A stretch of DNA of 53,399 nucleotides from an uncultured Muribaculaceae bacterium (GCA_905233915.1 CAJOFM010000019.1:1-53399), one strand, 5' to 3'. Shown: positions 17,320-26,091, counted from the stretch's first letter. Made by a program: numbers and translations. The notes: generated from the sequence alone by a model not told the origin.

Positions 17320-17769
17320 CTAGCGGTTAAGGGCAATGTTGAAGACGCGGATGTACTCTTGCTTGGGATAAAGGCCCATGACGTTTTTGGGCTCACCCTC
17401 AAGGGGGCAGATAAGCAAGTAAGGGATGCTGCGTATCTGGAAAACGTCGGCAATGTCGCTGTTCTGATCCACATTGATGCGGTAGAAATCCACCTCACCC
17501 TGATAGTAGTGGGCGATATCTCTCAAGATGGGCTCCAAGCGCTTGCACGGCTGGCACCAGTCGGCATAGAAGTCCACGATAACGGGACGTGGATTGCGCA
17601 TCTCCCAATCGGCCGCACGATAGTCGGCAATGATTTCCTTGAACTGCTCCTGAGTGATGGAATGGACGGTGTAGACGGTGTCCACCCATTGGTCATCTGT
17701 GTCATTCCTTTGGGCACTGACACCTATCGAGGTCATTGCCACCAGCAAGAAAAACAGTATCCTTTTCAT
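17320..17769 (-). CDS. Exported thioredoxin-family protein
   Basis: A thioredoxin-fold protein with active site DWCQPCK and the cis-proline segment RSIPYLL. The ATG at 17769 gives a standard signal peptide (MKRILFFLLVAMTSIGVSA), so it is preferred over the in-frame ATG at 17793, which would add eight residues. With this start the protein has 149 residues. The location is periplasmic, where it would reduce disulfides. WCQPC is not a typical DsbA motif. It follows the DUF4301 gene closely (about 36 bases) and is probably co-transcribed. Confidence 0.88.
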   Translation of the reverse strand: MKRILFFLLVAMTSIGVSAQRNDTDDQWVDTVYTVHSITQEQFKEIIADYRAADWEMRNPRPVIVDFYADWCQPCKRLEPILRDIAHYYQGEVDFYRINVDQNSDIADVFQIRSIPYLLICPLEGEPKNVMGLYPKQEYIRVFNIALNR

Positions 17770-17805
17770 TACAAATCGTCGTTTCAGCACCATTTATTCA
17801 TCATG

Positions 17806-19329
17806 TTACTGGTGGGCCTTGCGCAACAGGTCGTTGACCGTCTTGACGGGATTGAAGGTGTCGATGGGCACTTCAACAAACACGGTGTTCCAGTTACTCA
17901 TCGAGCCGTTCCACAAGCCAGGCAACTCGAGCGCCTTGATGTCCACGCCATCCTTGCTCTTGATGCTGATGAAACCTGTCTCTTCATCGACAAACTTGCG
18001 CAGGTCAAACTTAATGCCCTTGTAGTCCTTAATGTAGCATACCAGGTCAACGGGGTTGAAGTGGGTGCCGCCCTTCATCATCTCAACGGCAGCGGCATCA
18101 TCGGGGTTAATTTGAGCCGACTCAAGAATTTGAGGTGATGCCGAGCCATCGGCGTTATAAGCCAGATAGGGGCCTCCGCCAGGCTCGCCCTCGTTAGGCA
18201 CAACGCCACACACGCGGATGGGCCTGTTAAACTTGTCACGTAACCATGCAGCTAGTGCCGCATCATCCATGCCGTCGGTCGCCTTGTCGATGATGCTCAA
18301 GGTCTGGCGGGCATAACGCAACATCGCCTTGAGGTCACCGCTCTTGACAGTTTCCTTGTCGAGCATCTCGAGGTATTTCTTAATCTGGTGCTGAACCGTC
18401 ACGAGGTAGCCACCCAGGATTTTCTTGTAGCGGGTGCTCACGCTGCGCAATCGCAGGGGTACAACATTGTCCACGTTCTTGATGAACACCACATCGGCCT
18501 CACGCTCGTTGAGGTTCTCCAATAGGGCGCCGTGTCCGGCCGGGCGGAAGAGCAGGTTGCCGCCACCATCACGATAGGGGGTATTGTCCATGTTGACAGC
18601 GATTGTATCGGTCGAGGCTTTCTGTTCGCTCAAGGTGATGTCATATTTCACGCCCCACACCTTCTCCATCAGGGGCACCTTGGCTTTAATCAGTTTCTCA
18701 AAACCAGCGCGGTGCTCGGGGGAAACGGTAAAGTGGATGCTCACGTTGCGGCCGCTGTCGGCAGCATATTGGGCTCCCTCCTCGAGATGTTCCTCAAGCG
18801 GAGTGTGGACGGTACCGGCTGCGGCACGGTGGAACTTGAGCAGGGCTTTAGGCAAAGCGCCATAGTTCATGCCTTCGGGCATGAGCAGGGCTTTGAGCAC
18901 ATCGGCATAACGTCCAGCCTCGATGAGCTCGGCCACATTGCTCTTATACAAGGTTACACAAGTCTTGTTCAACTGGGGAAAGAAGGCAAACTGGGTAATG
19001 CCCCCGAAGAACTCCTTCTCAAAATCGGTCTCAGGTGCAGCCTTCCCCTCGTTGATGAAGGCGAACAGGTTCTTGAACATGCGGCTTGCCGCACCCGACG
19101 CAGGTTGGAACTTCTCGATTGTGGCACCTCCTGTCTGGAATTCTTTCCAGGCTTTGATGCACTGAGCCTGTTGCTTGGCGTCAAGGCGTGTGATGCCATT
19201 ACCCACAGTGGCGGCGGCCTCGAGTTTCAGCCACGGAAACCCGGTTTCAAACCGCTTGAGTTGAGCCTCTATAACCAGCTCGGTGATGCCCTTTGCGGCC
19301 ATCAGTTGTTTATCTTTTTCGTTCAACAT
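17806..19329 (-). CDS. DUF4301 family protein
   Basis: A 507-residue cytosolic protein matching the Bacteroidetes DUF4301 family (start LNEKDKQLMAAKGI; core QPASGAASRMFKNLFAFINEG; later FRPAGHGALLENLNE). The SGAASRMFK and PAGHGALLENL segments recall nucleotidyltransferase-like phosphate-binding loops, but no activity is established. It has its own TTTG-N20-TAACTTTG promoter and precedes the thioredoxin gene. Confidence 0.87.
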   Translation of the reverse strand: MLNEKDKQLMAAKGITELVIEAQLKRFETGFPWLKLEAAATVGNGITRLDAKQQAQCIKAWKEFQTGGATIEKFQPASGAASRMFKNLFAFINEGKAAPETDFEKEFFGGITQFAFFPQLNKTCVTLYKSNVAELIEAGRYADVLKALLMPEGMNYGALPKALLKFHRAAAGTVHTPLEEHLEEGAQYAADSGRNVSIHFTVSPEHRAGFEKLIKAKVPLMEKVWGVKYDITLSEQKASTDTIAVNMDNTPYRDGGGNLLFRPAGHGALLENLNEREADVVFIKNVDNVVPLRLRSVSTRYKKILGGYLVTVQHQIKKYLEMLDKETVKSGDLKAMLRYARQTLSIIDKATDGMDDAALAAWLRDKFNRPIRVCGVVPNEGEPGGGPYLAYNADGSASPQILESAQINPDDAAAVEMMKGGTHFNPVDLVCYIKDYKGIKFDLRKFVDEETGFISIKSKDGVDIKALELPGLWNGSMSNWNTVFVEVPIDTFNPVKTVNDLLRKAHQ

Positions 19330-19356
19330 AACAATGAAGGTTTAATAAATTTTCCC

Positions 19357-19388
19357 CAAAGTTAGTTTTTTAGGCGCATTCATGCAAA
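19357..19388 (-). promoter_or_regulatory. Promoter of the DUF4301-thioredoxin operon
   Basis: Minus-strand TTTG (19388-19385), exactly 20 bases, then TAACTTTG (19364-19357). Confidence 0.8.
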
Positions 19389-19407
19389 CAATCTGATACA
19401 AAAAGCT

Positions 19408-19415
19408 TAATTTTG
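19408..19415 (+). promoter_or_regulatory. -7 box of the relA-type gene
   Basis: TAATTTTG is the only TAnnTTTG on the plus strand of this 87-base divergent region. It ends one base before the GTG at 19417, which makes that GTG an unlikely start. Confidence 0.5.
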
Positions 19416-19443
19416 CGTGAAATCCCTAGAAAATTGCACGATA

Positions 19444-21660
19444 GTGACAACAAAACAATATTTCACCGCCGCCGAACGCCAGCAACTGCTGCAGCTTGTC
19501 AACGACTTGAATGACAAGCTGGGCAAGCAGTTAACGTGCCGTGACATTAACACGGTGCATGACCTGATCAAGCGAGGCATCGTCGATGCGGGCATTTTTC
19601 GCCGTGACCAATACGGGCTGAATCCGGTTATTCGCCACTTGCGCACCGCACTCACCCTGTGCGAGAACATCGCACCTGACCGCACCATGGTCATCGCCAC
19701 GATGCTCTACAACCTGTGCCGTGGCGACTTTCTCGATGTCAAACGCGTGAAGGCCCTGTTCGACGACGATATCGCCCACGTGGTGCACGGCCTACTCCAT
19801 GTGGCTCCCTTATACAAGAAACAGGCAGCCGTCGAGAACGAGAATTTCCACCGGCTGCTGCTCACCTTTGCCGAGGACGTCCGTGTCATCCTCATCATGA
19901 CGGTGGACCGCTTGTCGCTCATGCGAACAATCAACCACCACCCCAACGAGAAGTTTGTTCACGAGATAGCCAGCGAGTCGCGTTACCTGTATGCTCCGTT
20001 AGCCCACAAGTTGGGCCTCTACGCCATCAAGACCGAGCTGGAAGACCTGTCACTCAAGTACCTCAACAACAAGGTGTTCTCACAGATTGCCACCCGCCTG
20101 CAGGAAACCAAGCAGGAACGCGATCAATATGTCGAGGACTTCATCAAGCCCATTGACGAAAGGCTCAGGCAAGAGGGCCTCAAGTTCGAACTCAAGGGCC
20201 GTACCAAGTCCATCAACAGCATTTGGCAGAAGATGCAAAAACAGGGAGTGGACCTGAGTGGCATCTACGACTTGTTTGCCATACGCATCATCCTGGACAC
20301 GACACCCAAGGACGAGAAACGCGCCTGCTGGCTCGCCTACTCCATCGTCACCGACATCTACAAGGCCAACCCCTCGCGCTTTAAGGACTGGATCACCATC
20401 CCCAAGAGCAACGGCTATGAGTCGCTGCACATCACTGTCTATGGCCCTGGTGACAAGTGGGTGGAAGTACAGATACGCTCACGCCGAATGGATGAGACTG
20501 CCGAGCGTGGCGTCGCTGCACACTGGCGATACAAGGGCATCAAGAGCGAAGGCAACGTGGACCAGTGGATGAACGAGGTGCGCGAGATGCTCGAGGCCAG
20601 CGGGCAGGAAGGCCAGATGAGCCTGATGCGCAGCATGGACATCAACCTCTATAACGATGAGGTTTTCGTTTTCACGCCCAAGGGTGACCTCATTCGCCTG
20701 CCACAGGGAGCAACCATCCTGGACTTCGCCTTCCACATCCACTCTCGGGTAGGCAGCACCTGCATGGGAGGCAAGGTTGACGGCAAGAACCAAAAGATCA
20801 ACTACCGGCTGCGCAGCGGCGAGACCGTCGAAATTATCACATCGGCCACACAGACGCCACGCCTTGACTGGCTCAACATCGCTGTCACCAGCCGCGCCCG
20901 CAACAAGATCAAGAACGCTATCAACGAGCGGCGCGCCCGCCAGGCCCAACTGGCTCGAGAGACGCTGCAACGCCGCTTCAAGAACCGCAAGATTGAGCCC
21001 GATGACGCCACACTGGCCCGCGTCATCAAGAAGATGGGCTACAAGACCACCACCGAGTTCTATGCCGCCATTCAGGAAGACGTCATCGATGTCAACACCG
21101 TAGTCGAGCAATACGAGGCCATCACAGCCAAGCAGAGCGAAACCGTCACACCTCGAGGCACAGCCGAAGAATTCGTCTTGCAGCAACCCACCGAGCGCGA
21201 GGAACGCGTCGATGACGACATCCTCACCATTGGGGACGATGTCAAGGGGGTGAATTACAAGCTCGCACGATGCTGCAACCCCATCTATGGCGACCGCATC
21301 GAGGGCTTTATCGCCAGCGACGGTGCCATCAAGATACACCGCATCGACTGCAAGAACCTGCGCCACCTCAAGGGACGTTATCCCTACCGCATCATCCGCA
21401 CACGATGGACTGGCAAGGCAGGCAATCAGTTCATTGCCACACTCAAGGTGTTGGGACGCGACGACATCGGCATTGTCTCGTCAATCACATCGGTCATCAA
21501 CAAGACCGACAACTGCCTGCTGCGCAGCATCTCCATCCAGGCCGAAGGCGGACTGTTTGAGGGCATGCTCAGTGTCAACATCAGCAACATCAACTTGCTC
21601 GACGACCTTATCAAGAAAATTCTCAACATCAAGGGTGTCAAGCAAGTGGACAGACTATAA
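19444..21660 (+). CDS. relA: RelA/SpoT-type (p)ppGpp synthetase with degenerate hydrolase motif
   Basis: A long RSH protein with the order pseudo-HD domain, synthetase domain, TGS and C-terminal ACT. The synthetase is intact: GRTKSINSIWQKM, YDLFAIRII, RFKDWITIPKSNGYESLH and EVQIRSRRMDETAERGVAAHW. TGS is DEVFVFTPKGDLIRLPQGA. The hydrolase motif, normally LLHD, reads ATMLYNLCRGD, so the metal-binding His-Asp pair is missing and ppGpp hydrolysis is unlikely, as in RelA. I chose GTG at 19444 (MTTKQYFTAAE, 738 residues) because the -7 box abuts the other GTG at 19417. Confidence 0.9.
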   Translation: MTTKQYFTAAERQQLLQLVNDLNDKLGKQLTCRDINTVHDLIKRGIVDAGIFRRDQYGLNPVIRHLRTALTLCENIAPDRTMVIATMLYNLCRGDFLDVKRVKALFDDDIAHVVHGLLHVAPLYKKQAAVENENFHRLLLTFAEDVRVILIMTVDRLSLMRTINHHPNEKFVHEIASESRYLYAPLAHKLGLYAIKTELEDLSLKYLNNKVFSQIATRLQETKQERDQYVEDFIKPIDERLRQEGLKFELKGRTKSINSIWQKMQKQGVDLSGIYDLFAIRIILDTTPKDEKRACWLAYSIVTDIYKANPSRFKDWITIPKSNGYESLHITVYGPGDKWVEVQIRSRRMDETAERGVAAHWRYKGIKSEGNVDQWMNEVREMLEASGQEGQMSLMRSMDINLYNDEVFVFTPKGDLIRLPQGATILDFAFHIHSRVGSTCMGGKVDGKNQKINYRLRSGETVEIITSATQTPRLDWLNIAVTSRARNKIKNAINERRARQAQLARETLQRRFKNRKIEPDDATLARVIKKMGYKTTTEFYAAIQEDVIDVNTVVEQYEAITAKQSETVTPRGTAEEFVLQQPTEREERVDDDILTIGDDVKGVNYKLARCCNPIYGDRIEGFIASDGAIKIHRIDCKNLRHLKGRYPYRIIRTRWTGKAGNQFIATLKVLGRDDIGIVSSITSVINKTDNCLLRSISIQAEGGLFEGMLSVNISNINLLDDLIKKILNIKGVKQVDRL

Positions 21661-21691
21661 TCTTTTTACGACCCTTTAGACATTATATATT

Positions 21692-22093
21692 ATGTATAAC
21701 AGACAATACACGCCCGAGATGATCTCGGAACTGAAAGAGAATGAGATTTTTGTGTTTGGCAGCAACCTGGGAGGGTTTCATGCCGGCGGAGCCGCCCGTG
21801 CAGCTCACATGCGCTTTGGAGGCATTTGGGGCCAGGGTGTGGGCCTTCAAGGACGAAGTTATGCCATCCCGACGATGCATGGCGGAGTGGACGTCATTCA
21901 ACCCTATGTAGACGAGTTCATCAGTTTTGCCCAGTCACATCCCGACCTCAAGTTCCTCGTCACACGCATCGGTTGCGGCATCGCTGGCTTCACAGCAGCC
22001 GATATCGCCCCCTTGTTCGCTAATGCCATCGACCAGGAAAACATCATCCTGCCCGAGGATTTCGTCCGCCTGCTGGAACAGAATGCTATATAA
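21692..22093 (+). CDS. Macro-domain-like conserved protein
   Basis: A 133-residue cytosolic protein. Segments EIFVFGSNLGGFHAGGAA, WGQGVGLQGRSYAIPTMHGG and VTRIGCGIAGFTAADIAPLF follow the layout of a group of small phage- and bacteria-encoded proteins that resemble macro domains, which bind ADP-ribose. The GSN and GCGIAGF loops would line the ligand pocket. Function in this group is not established as far as I know, so the ADP-ribose link is inference. It sits 31 bases after the RelA-type gene and 9 before the Dus gene, probably in one transcript. Confidence 0.7.
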   Translation: MYNRQYTPEMISELKENEIFVFGSNLGGFHAGGAARAAHMRFGGIWGQGVGLQGRSYAIPTMHGGVDVIQPYVDEFISFAQSHPDLKFLVTRIGCGIAGFTAADIAPLFANAIDQENIILPEDFVRLLEQNAI

Positions 22094-22102
22094 TTAAGGA
22101 GT

Positions 22103-23065
22103 ATGAGCGACAGAAACAAGATTCCGGTGTTGGCCGCTCCATTGCAAGGAGTGACCGACAACGTGTGGCGCATGGCGCAACACGAGGTGTTCGGCGGTGT
22201 CGACGCCTACTATTCACCCTTCATGCGGGTGGAGCGTGGCGAGGTGAGGCGCAAGGACCTGCGTGATGTGGAGCCCGACCGCAATGCGGGCATCACACTC
22301 ATCCCCCAGATTCTCGCCTGCCAACCCGACCACGCCTTGATGATGGTAGATGCCCTGCAGCAGAAAGGTTACCGCCGCATCGACATCAACCTGGGCTGTC
22401 CCTTCCCACCCATCGCCCTGCACCGCAAGGGCTCCGGCATGCTCGCCTATCCCGAATTGGTCGATCAACTCTTCAAGGCCCTTTCCAAAGCCGAGGGCGT
22501 GGACTACAGCGTGAAGATGCGCATTGGCTGGGACCATAACGACCAGTGGCGCGACATCCTGCCGTTGATGGAAATCATCCGCCCCGTCAATATCGCCGTG
22601 CATCCCCGCACCGGTAAGCAGCAATACAAGGGAGAGTTGGATATCGAGCAATTCGAGGCGTTGTTGGCAGCTTCACCATGGCCTGTCATTTATAACGGCA
22701 GCCTGCGCACCGTCGAGGATATTGAGACAATCACCAATCGCTACCCCGCCCTTGCCGCCGTGATGGTGGGTAGCGGACTCGCCGCCAACCCCGGCATGCT
22801 GGCCCCCGATGTGACCCCTGAAGACTACCGCCGCTTCCACGACCTGCTAGTTGAAGGCTATACCGAGCAACTCAACGGAGGCAAAGCCCAGCTCGTGCGC
22901 CACCTGCAAGACATCTGGCAAAATTTCCTCCCCGGCACCAGCCACAAGCTCTTCAAGGCCATCCGCAAGTCCCACACCCTCGACCAGTACCAAACCGCCG
23001 CTGCCGCTGCCCTCGCCGCCGTCGAGACCGCCCTCAACCCCCAGGAAGAAGGAGAAGACCAGTAG
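22103..23065 (+). CDS. tRNA-dihydrouridine synthase family protein
   Basis: A 320-residue FMN enzyme of the Dus family, which reduces uridines in tRNA D-loops. Evidence is the N-terminal APLQGVTDNVWR, INLGCPFPP with the active-site C99, SVKMRIGWD, and IAVHPRTGKQQYKG with the FMN-phosphate loop near MVGSGLAANP. The LGCPFPPIALHRKGSGM block departs from the commoner CPxPxVxxxxxGAxL of DusA and DusB, so a DusC-like or Bacteroidetes-specific subgroup is likely. The C-terminus is Ala/Glu-rich. Confidence 0.9.
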   Translation: MSDRNKIPVLAAPLQGVTDNVWRMAQHEVFGGVDAYYSPFMRVERGEVRRKDLRDVEPDRNAGITLIPQILACQPDHALMMVDALQQKGYRRIDINLGCPFPPIALHRKGSGMLAYPELVDQLFKALSKAEGVDYSVKMRIGWDHNDQWRDILPLMEIIRPVNIAVHPRTGKQQYKGELDIEQFEALLAASPWPVIYNGSLRTVEDIETITNRYPALAAVMVGSGLAANPGMLAPDVTPEDYRRFHDLLVEGYTEQLNGGKAQLVRHLQDIWQNFLPGTSHKLFKAIRKSHTLDQYQTAAAAALAAVETALNPQEEGEDQ

Positions 23066-23094
23066 CCCGCCCCGCATGTCCCGTGTGTCCCGTA

Positions 23095-23115
23095 TGTTGT
23101 GGAAATGCCACAACC
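23095..23115. repeat. REP-like hairpin just before the RAYT gene
   Basis: GTTGTGG and CCACAAC form a perfect 7-base stem around AAATG. The arm word TGTTGTGG and CACAAC recur in the hairpin at 23569-23589 inside the RAYT gene. It may also act as the Dus terminator, but no T run follows. Confidence 0.5.
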
Positions 23116-23137
23116 CACTCAACTAGAAACAAAACCA

Positions 23138-24193
23138 ATGGATAGAAAAACCTTTGAGAGCCAGCGACCATTTGCCGGCTAGCGCAAGCCATCGCTGCTT
23201 CGCCGCTGCATTGGCCACGACTATCAAGGGCGATGCATCTATCTTATCACCTTGGTAACCGAGGAGCGACGATCTTTATTCGGGAAACTTGAGGGAAAAA
23301 GCGACGCCTTAAAAGGCTCTCGTGACGAGCCCCACATTATATTAAATGAACTGGGAGAGGCCGTACAGCGCAACTTCCGCTCGATCGAGAACCGGCACCC
23401 AAAGATCCAGGTTCTCGCCCTGCAAATGATGCCAGACCACCTGCATGGTATCCTCTTTGTGAAAGAAAAAATGGACAAGCACCTCGGGCAGGCCATCTCA
23501 GGCTTTAAAGCCGGTTGCAACAAGGACTACCGCCGCATCGTTCTGGGAGAAGAAGCCCCATCCCCATGTGTTGTGGCGGCGACACAACAAGCGCAGCGTC
23601 CCCGTCCGCCACGCTCAAGCTACGACCGGGAGCATGGCTTGCTCTTCGCAAGCAGTTACAACGACAGGTTATTGCTGCGGGAAGGGCAACTTGACCGCTG
23701 GCTCAACTACCTCGCCGACAACCCGCGCCGCCTGTTAGCCAAGCGTGAGCATCCCGACATGTTCAGAGTGCAGTTCGGCCTGCAGATTGCAGGCCAGAGT
23801 TATGCCGCAATCGGCAACCGCTTCCTCCTCAATCATCCCGTGAAACGACAAGTGCAGTGTTCACGTCGCCTCAACGAACAGGAAATCAACTCAGCTGTTG
23901 TGCTGTATCTTGAAGAAGCACGTGGAGAAGCCGTGCTGGTATCACCCTCTATCAGCCCAGGAGAAAAGGCCGTCATGAGAGCCGCTCTTGATGCCCATCT
24001 ACCCCTCATCTTCATCTCCCCAATGAGCTTCACCCCATTCACCAAGCCCGGTGGCGAATTCATCGAGGCATGCTCACAAGGCAACCTGCTCATCCTTGCC
24101 CCATGGGAAAACCGCTCAACGACCCAAGCGCTCACAAGAAACGAGTGTCTTGCCCTAAACGAGATGACCAGAACGATATGTGAAATGACATAA
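23138..24193 (+). pseudogene. REP-associated tyrosine transposase (RAYT, Y1 HUH) with an in-frame amber codon
   Basis: From 23252 an intact frame of 313 residues encodes a Y1 HUH transposase: metal-binding HLH in MMPDHLHGILFV, and a Tyr in WLNYLADNPRR as the likely nucleophile. The family usually starts further upstream, and the same frame continues back to an ATG at 23138 (MDRKTFESQRPFAG) but is cut by TAG at 23180-23182. The first strand (GRCIYLITLVTEERRSLFG) lies between that stop and the TTG at 23252, so starting at the TTG would lose part of the fold. Either a nonsense mutation inactivated it or a rare start or readthrough is used. The last 110 residues (VLVSPSISPGEKAVMRAA, LLILAPWEN, LTRNECLALNEM) resemble a DprA/SMF-type Rossmann domain, an uncommon fusion. 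Confidence 0.8.
23569..23589. repeat. REP-like hairpin inside the RAYT gene
   Basis: TGTTGTG and CACAACA pair around GCGGCGA. It lies in the linker between the HLH and Tyr motifs, a low-complexity stretch of the protein. Its arms match the hairpin at 23095-23115. Confidence 0.5.
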
Positions 24194-24195
24194 CC

Positions 24196-24253
24196 CTTCA
24201 TCTCGGCATAAAAAAGAATGAATTCTTTTGTTCTGCCCTCGATTTTTCGTAAC
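24196..24253 (+). repeat. 58-bp direct repeat, copy 1 (decayed promoter)
   Basis: Identical to 24277-24334 over 58 bases. It includes an 8-base palindrome (AAAAGAAT, GA, ATTCTTTT) and the -33 and spacer of the promoter used by the acyl-CoA synthetase gene. After the shared end GTAAC this copy reads GGTG instead of TTTG, so its -7 box is lost. It begins three bases after the RAYT stop. Confidence 0.9.
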
Positions 24254-24277
24254 GGTGCCACTTCGTGGCGAAGTTAC
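24249..24277. repeat. Hairpin between the two 58-bp repeats
   Basis: GCCAC, TTC, GTGGC forms the inner stem and GTAAC with GTTAC the outer stem, separated by three-base internal loops. It resembles a short REP palindrome. Confidence 0.5.
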
Positions 24278-24334
24278 TTCATCTCGGCATAAAAAAGAAT
24301 GAATTCTTTTGTTCTGCCCTCGATTTTTCGTAAC
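24277..24334 (+). repeat. 58-bp direct repeat, copy 2 (functional promoter)
   Basis: Second copy, 81 bases from the first. It is followed by TTTG, which completes the -7 box TAACTTTG. Confidence 0.9.
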
Positions 24335-24338
24335 TTTG
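24308..24338 (+). promoter_or_regulatory. Promoter of the acyl-CoA synthetase gene
   Basis: TTTG (24308-24311), 19 bases, TAACTTTG (24331-24338), then 31 bases to the ATG at 24370. Confidence 0.8.
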
Positions 24339-24369
24339 CAGCCATAATCCATAAAATCATCTTTTCGTT

Positions 24370-26034
24370 ATGATGAAGGAAAACCTAATCAAGATTTATG
24401 AGCGCAGTTTCATCGATAACTGGGAACTGCCTGCATTAACCGACTATAATACCGGTGAGCGCCTCACCTATGGCGACTTTGCCCGCAACATTGCCAAGCT
24501 GCACCTGCTTTTCAGGGATTGTGGTGTAAAACAGGGTGACCGCATTGCCCTCATCGGCAAGAACATCCCCAACTGGGTCACCATCTTTATGGGCACCATC
24601 ACCTATGGTGCCGTGATAGTCCCGATTCTGCAGGAGTTCAACCCTGCCGACGCACAACACATCATCAACCATAGCGAGGCCACGATGCTGTTCATCAGCA
24701 AGAGCATCTGGGAAAACCTGGAGTTTGACAAGATGCCCCGCGTGCATGCCGTCTTCCAGCTCGAAGACATGTCGCTCATTGCCGAGAGCGAGGGCGACAG
24801 CACCGCCCGGAAAGCCATGGACGGACTGGAAGCAGCCTTTGCCCAAGAGTATGGCCAGGGCTTCTACCGCAACGACATCCACTATCCCGAAGTCCCCAAC
24901 GACGCTCTGGTCGAGATCAACTACACGTCAGGCACGACAGGCTTCAGCAAGGGCGTAATGATTACCGCCAACAATCTGGCCGGCAATATCGTGTACGGCA
25001 TCAACTCGGGCCTGCACTTCAAGGGCTCCCGTGACTTGGCATTCCTGCCCCTGGCACACGCCTTCGGATGCGCGTTCGACATGCTCACGCCGCTGGCAGT
25101 GGGAGGACACATCACCCTGCTGGGCCGCATCCCCTCGCCCAAGATCCTTGTCAAGGCAATGGCCGAGGTCAAGCCCAACGTCGTGTTCACCGTTCCCCTG
25201 GTGCTTGAGAAAATCTACAGCAAGATGATTGTGCCCATGATCAGCAGGGGCGCATTGCGCTGGGCTCTGGCGGTGCCTTATCTGGACAGGCGCATCTATG
25301 ACAAGATTCGCGACAAGCTCATCGAGGCCTTCGGTGGCGAGTTTGAGGAGGTCATCGTGGGCGGAGCCCCATTCAATGCCGAGGTTGAAGACTTCCTATA
25401 CAAGATCAAGTTCCCGTTCACCGTGGGCTACGGCATGACCGAGTGTGCACCGCTGGTGAGCCACACGCCCTGGCGCGAGTTTGTGCCCCACAGTGCGGGC
25501 CGCATCCTGCCAGGCATCATGGAGTGCAAGATCTTGAGTGACGACCCCGAGAACGTGCCTGGAGAAATCTGCGTGCGCGGCGAGAACGTCATGCAGGGCT
25601 ACTTCCACAACACCGATGCCACCGAAAAAGTGCTGCACGAGGACGGATGGCTCCACACCGGTGATATGGGAACGCTCAATGCCGATGGCACATTATTTAT
25701 AAGGGGACGCTTGAAGACGATGCTCCTGAGCTCCAGTGGCCAGAACATCTATCCCGAGGAAATCGAGGCCAAGCTCAACAACATGCTCTACGTGAGCGAG
25801 AGCCTGGTAGTCATGCGCGAGGGCAAACTCGTCGCTCTGGTTTATCCCGACTATGACGCGATGGACCAGCTCGGCGTGACCCGTGACAAGCTTCCCGGCC
25901 TGATGGAAGATATCCGCAACGAGCTCAACAAGCTGGTAGCACCCTATGAACGCATCGCCAAGATCCAGTTGATGGCTACAGAGTTTGACAAAACACCCAA
26001 ACGCAGCATCAAACGCTACCTGTACAGCAACTAA
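24370..26034 (+). CDS. AMP-binding long-chain fatty acid-CoA ligase
   Basis: A 554-residue ANL-superfamily enzyme that activates a fatty acid via acyl-AMP to acyl-CoA. The P-loop YTSGTTGFSKGV is at about residue 184, the A5 motif VGYGMTECAPL at about 353, the A7 motif GWLHTGDMG, the hinge GRLKTMLLSSSGQNIYPEEIE, and the catalytic Lys near the end in KTPKRSIKRYL. No transmembrane segment is evident. It is monocistronic, with a strong promoter that is partly duplicated upstream and a terminator downstream. The exact substrate (long-chain fatty acid or another carboxylate) cannot be settled from sequence. Confidence 0.92.
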   Translation: MMKENLIKIYERSFIDNWELPALTDYNTGERLTYGDFARNIAKLHLLFRDCGVKQGDRIALIGKNIPNWVTIFMGTITYGAVIVPILQEFNPADAQHIINHSEATMLFISKSIWENLEFDKMPRVHAVFQLEDMSLIAESEGDSTARKAMDGLEAAFAQEYGQGFYRNDIHYPEVPNDALVEINYTSGTTGFSKGVMITANNLAGNIVYGINSGLHFKGSRDLAFLPLAHAFGCAFDMLTPLAVGGHITLLGRIPSPKILVKAMAEVKPNVVFTVPLVLEKIYSKMIVPMISRGALRWALAVPYLDRRIYDKIRDKLIEAFGGEFEEVIVGGAPFNAEVEDFLYKIKFPFTVGYGMTECAPLVSHTPWREFVPHSAGRILPGIMECKILSDDPENVPGEICVRGENVMQGYFHNTDATEKVLHEDGWLHTGDMGTLNADGTLFIRGRLKTMLLSSSGQNIYPEEIEAKLNNMLYVSESLVVMREGKLVALVYPDYDAMDQLGVTRDKLPGLMEDIRNELNKLVAPYERIAKIQLMATEFDKTPKRSIKRYLYSN

Positions 26035-26091
26035 AAAAAGACCCAAAATTGAGGCATCGTTCTGCATAGTGATGCTCGATTTGCAAAATTT

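Noticed and set aside
23252..24193. Calling the RAYT a normal intact gene starting at TTG 23252
   Set aside because: That start removes the first conserved strand of the fold, and the same frame continues upstream to an ATG across one amber codon.
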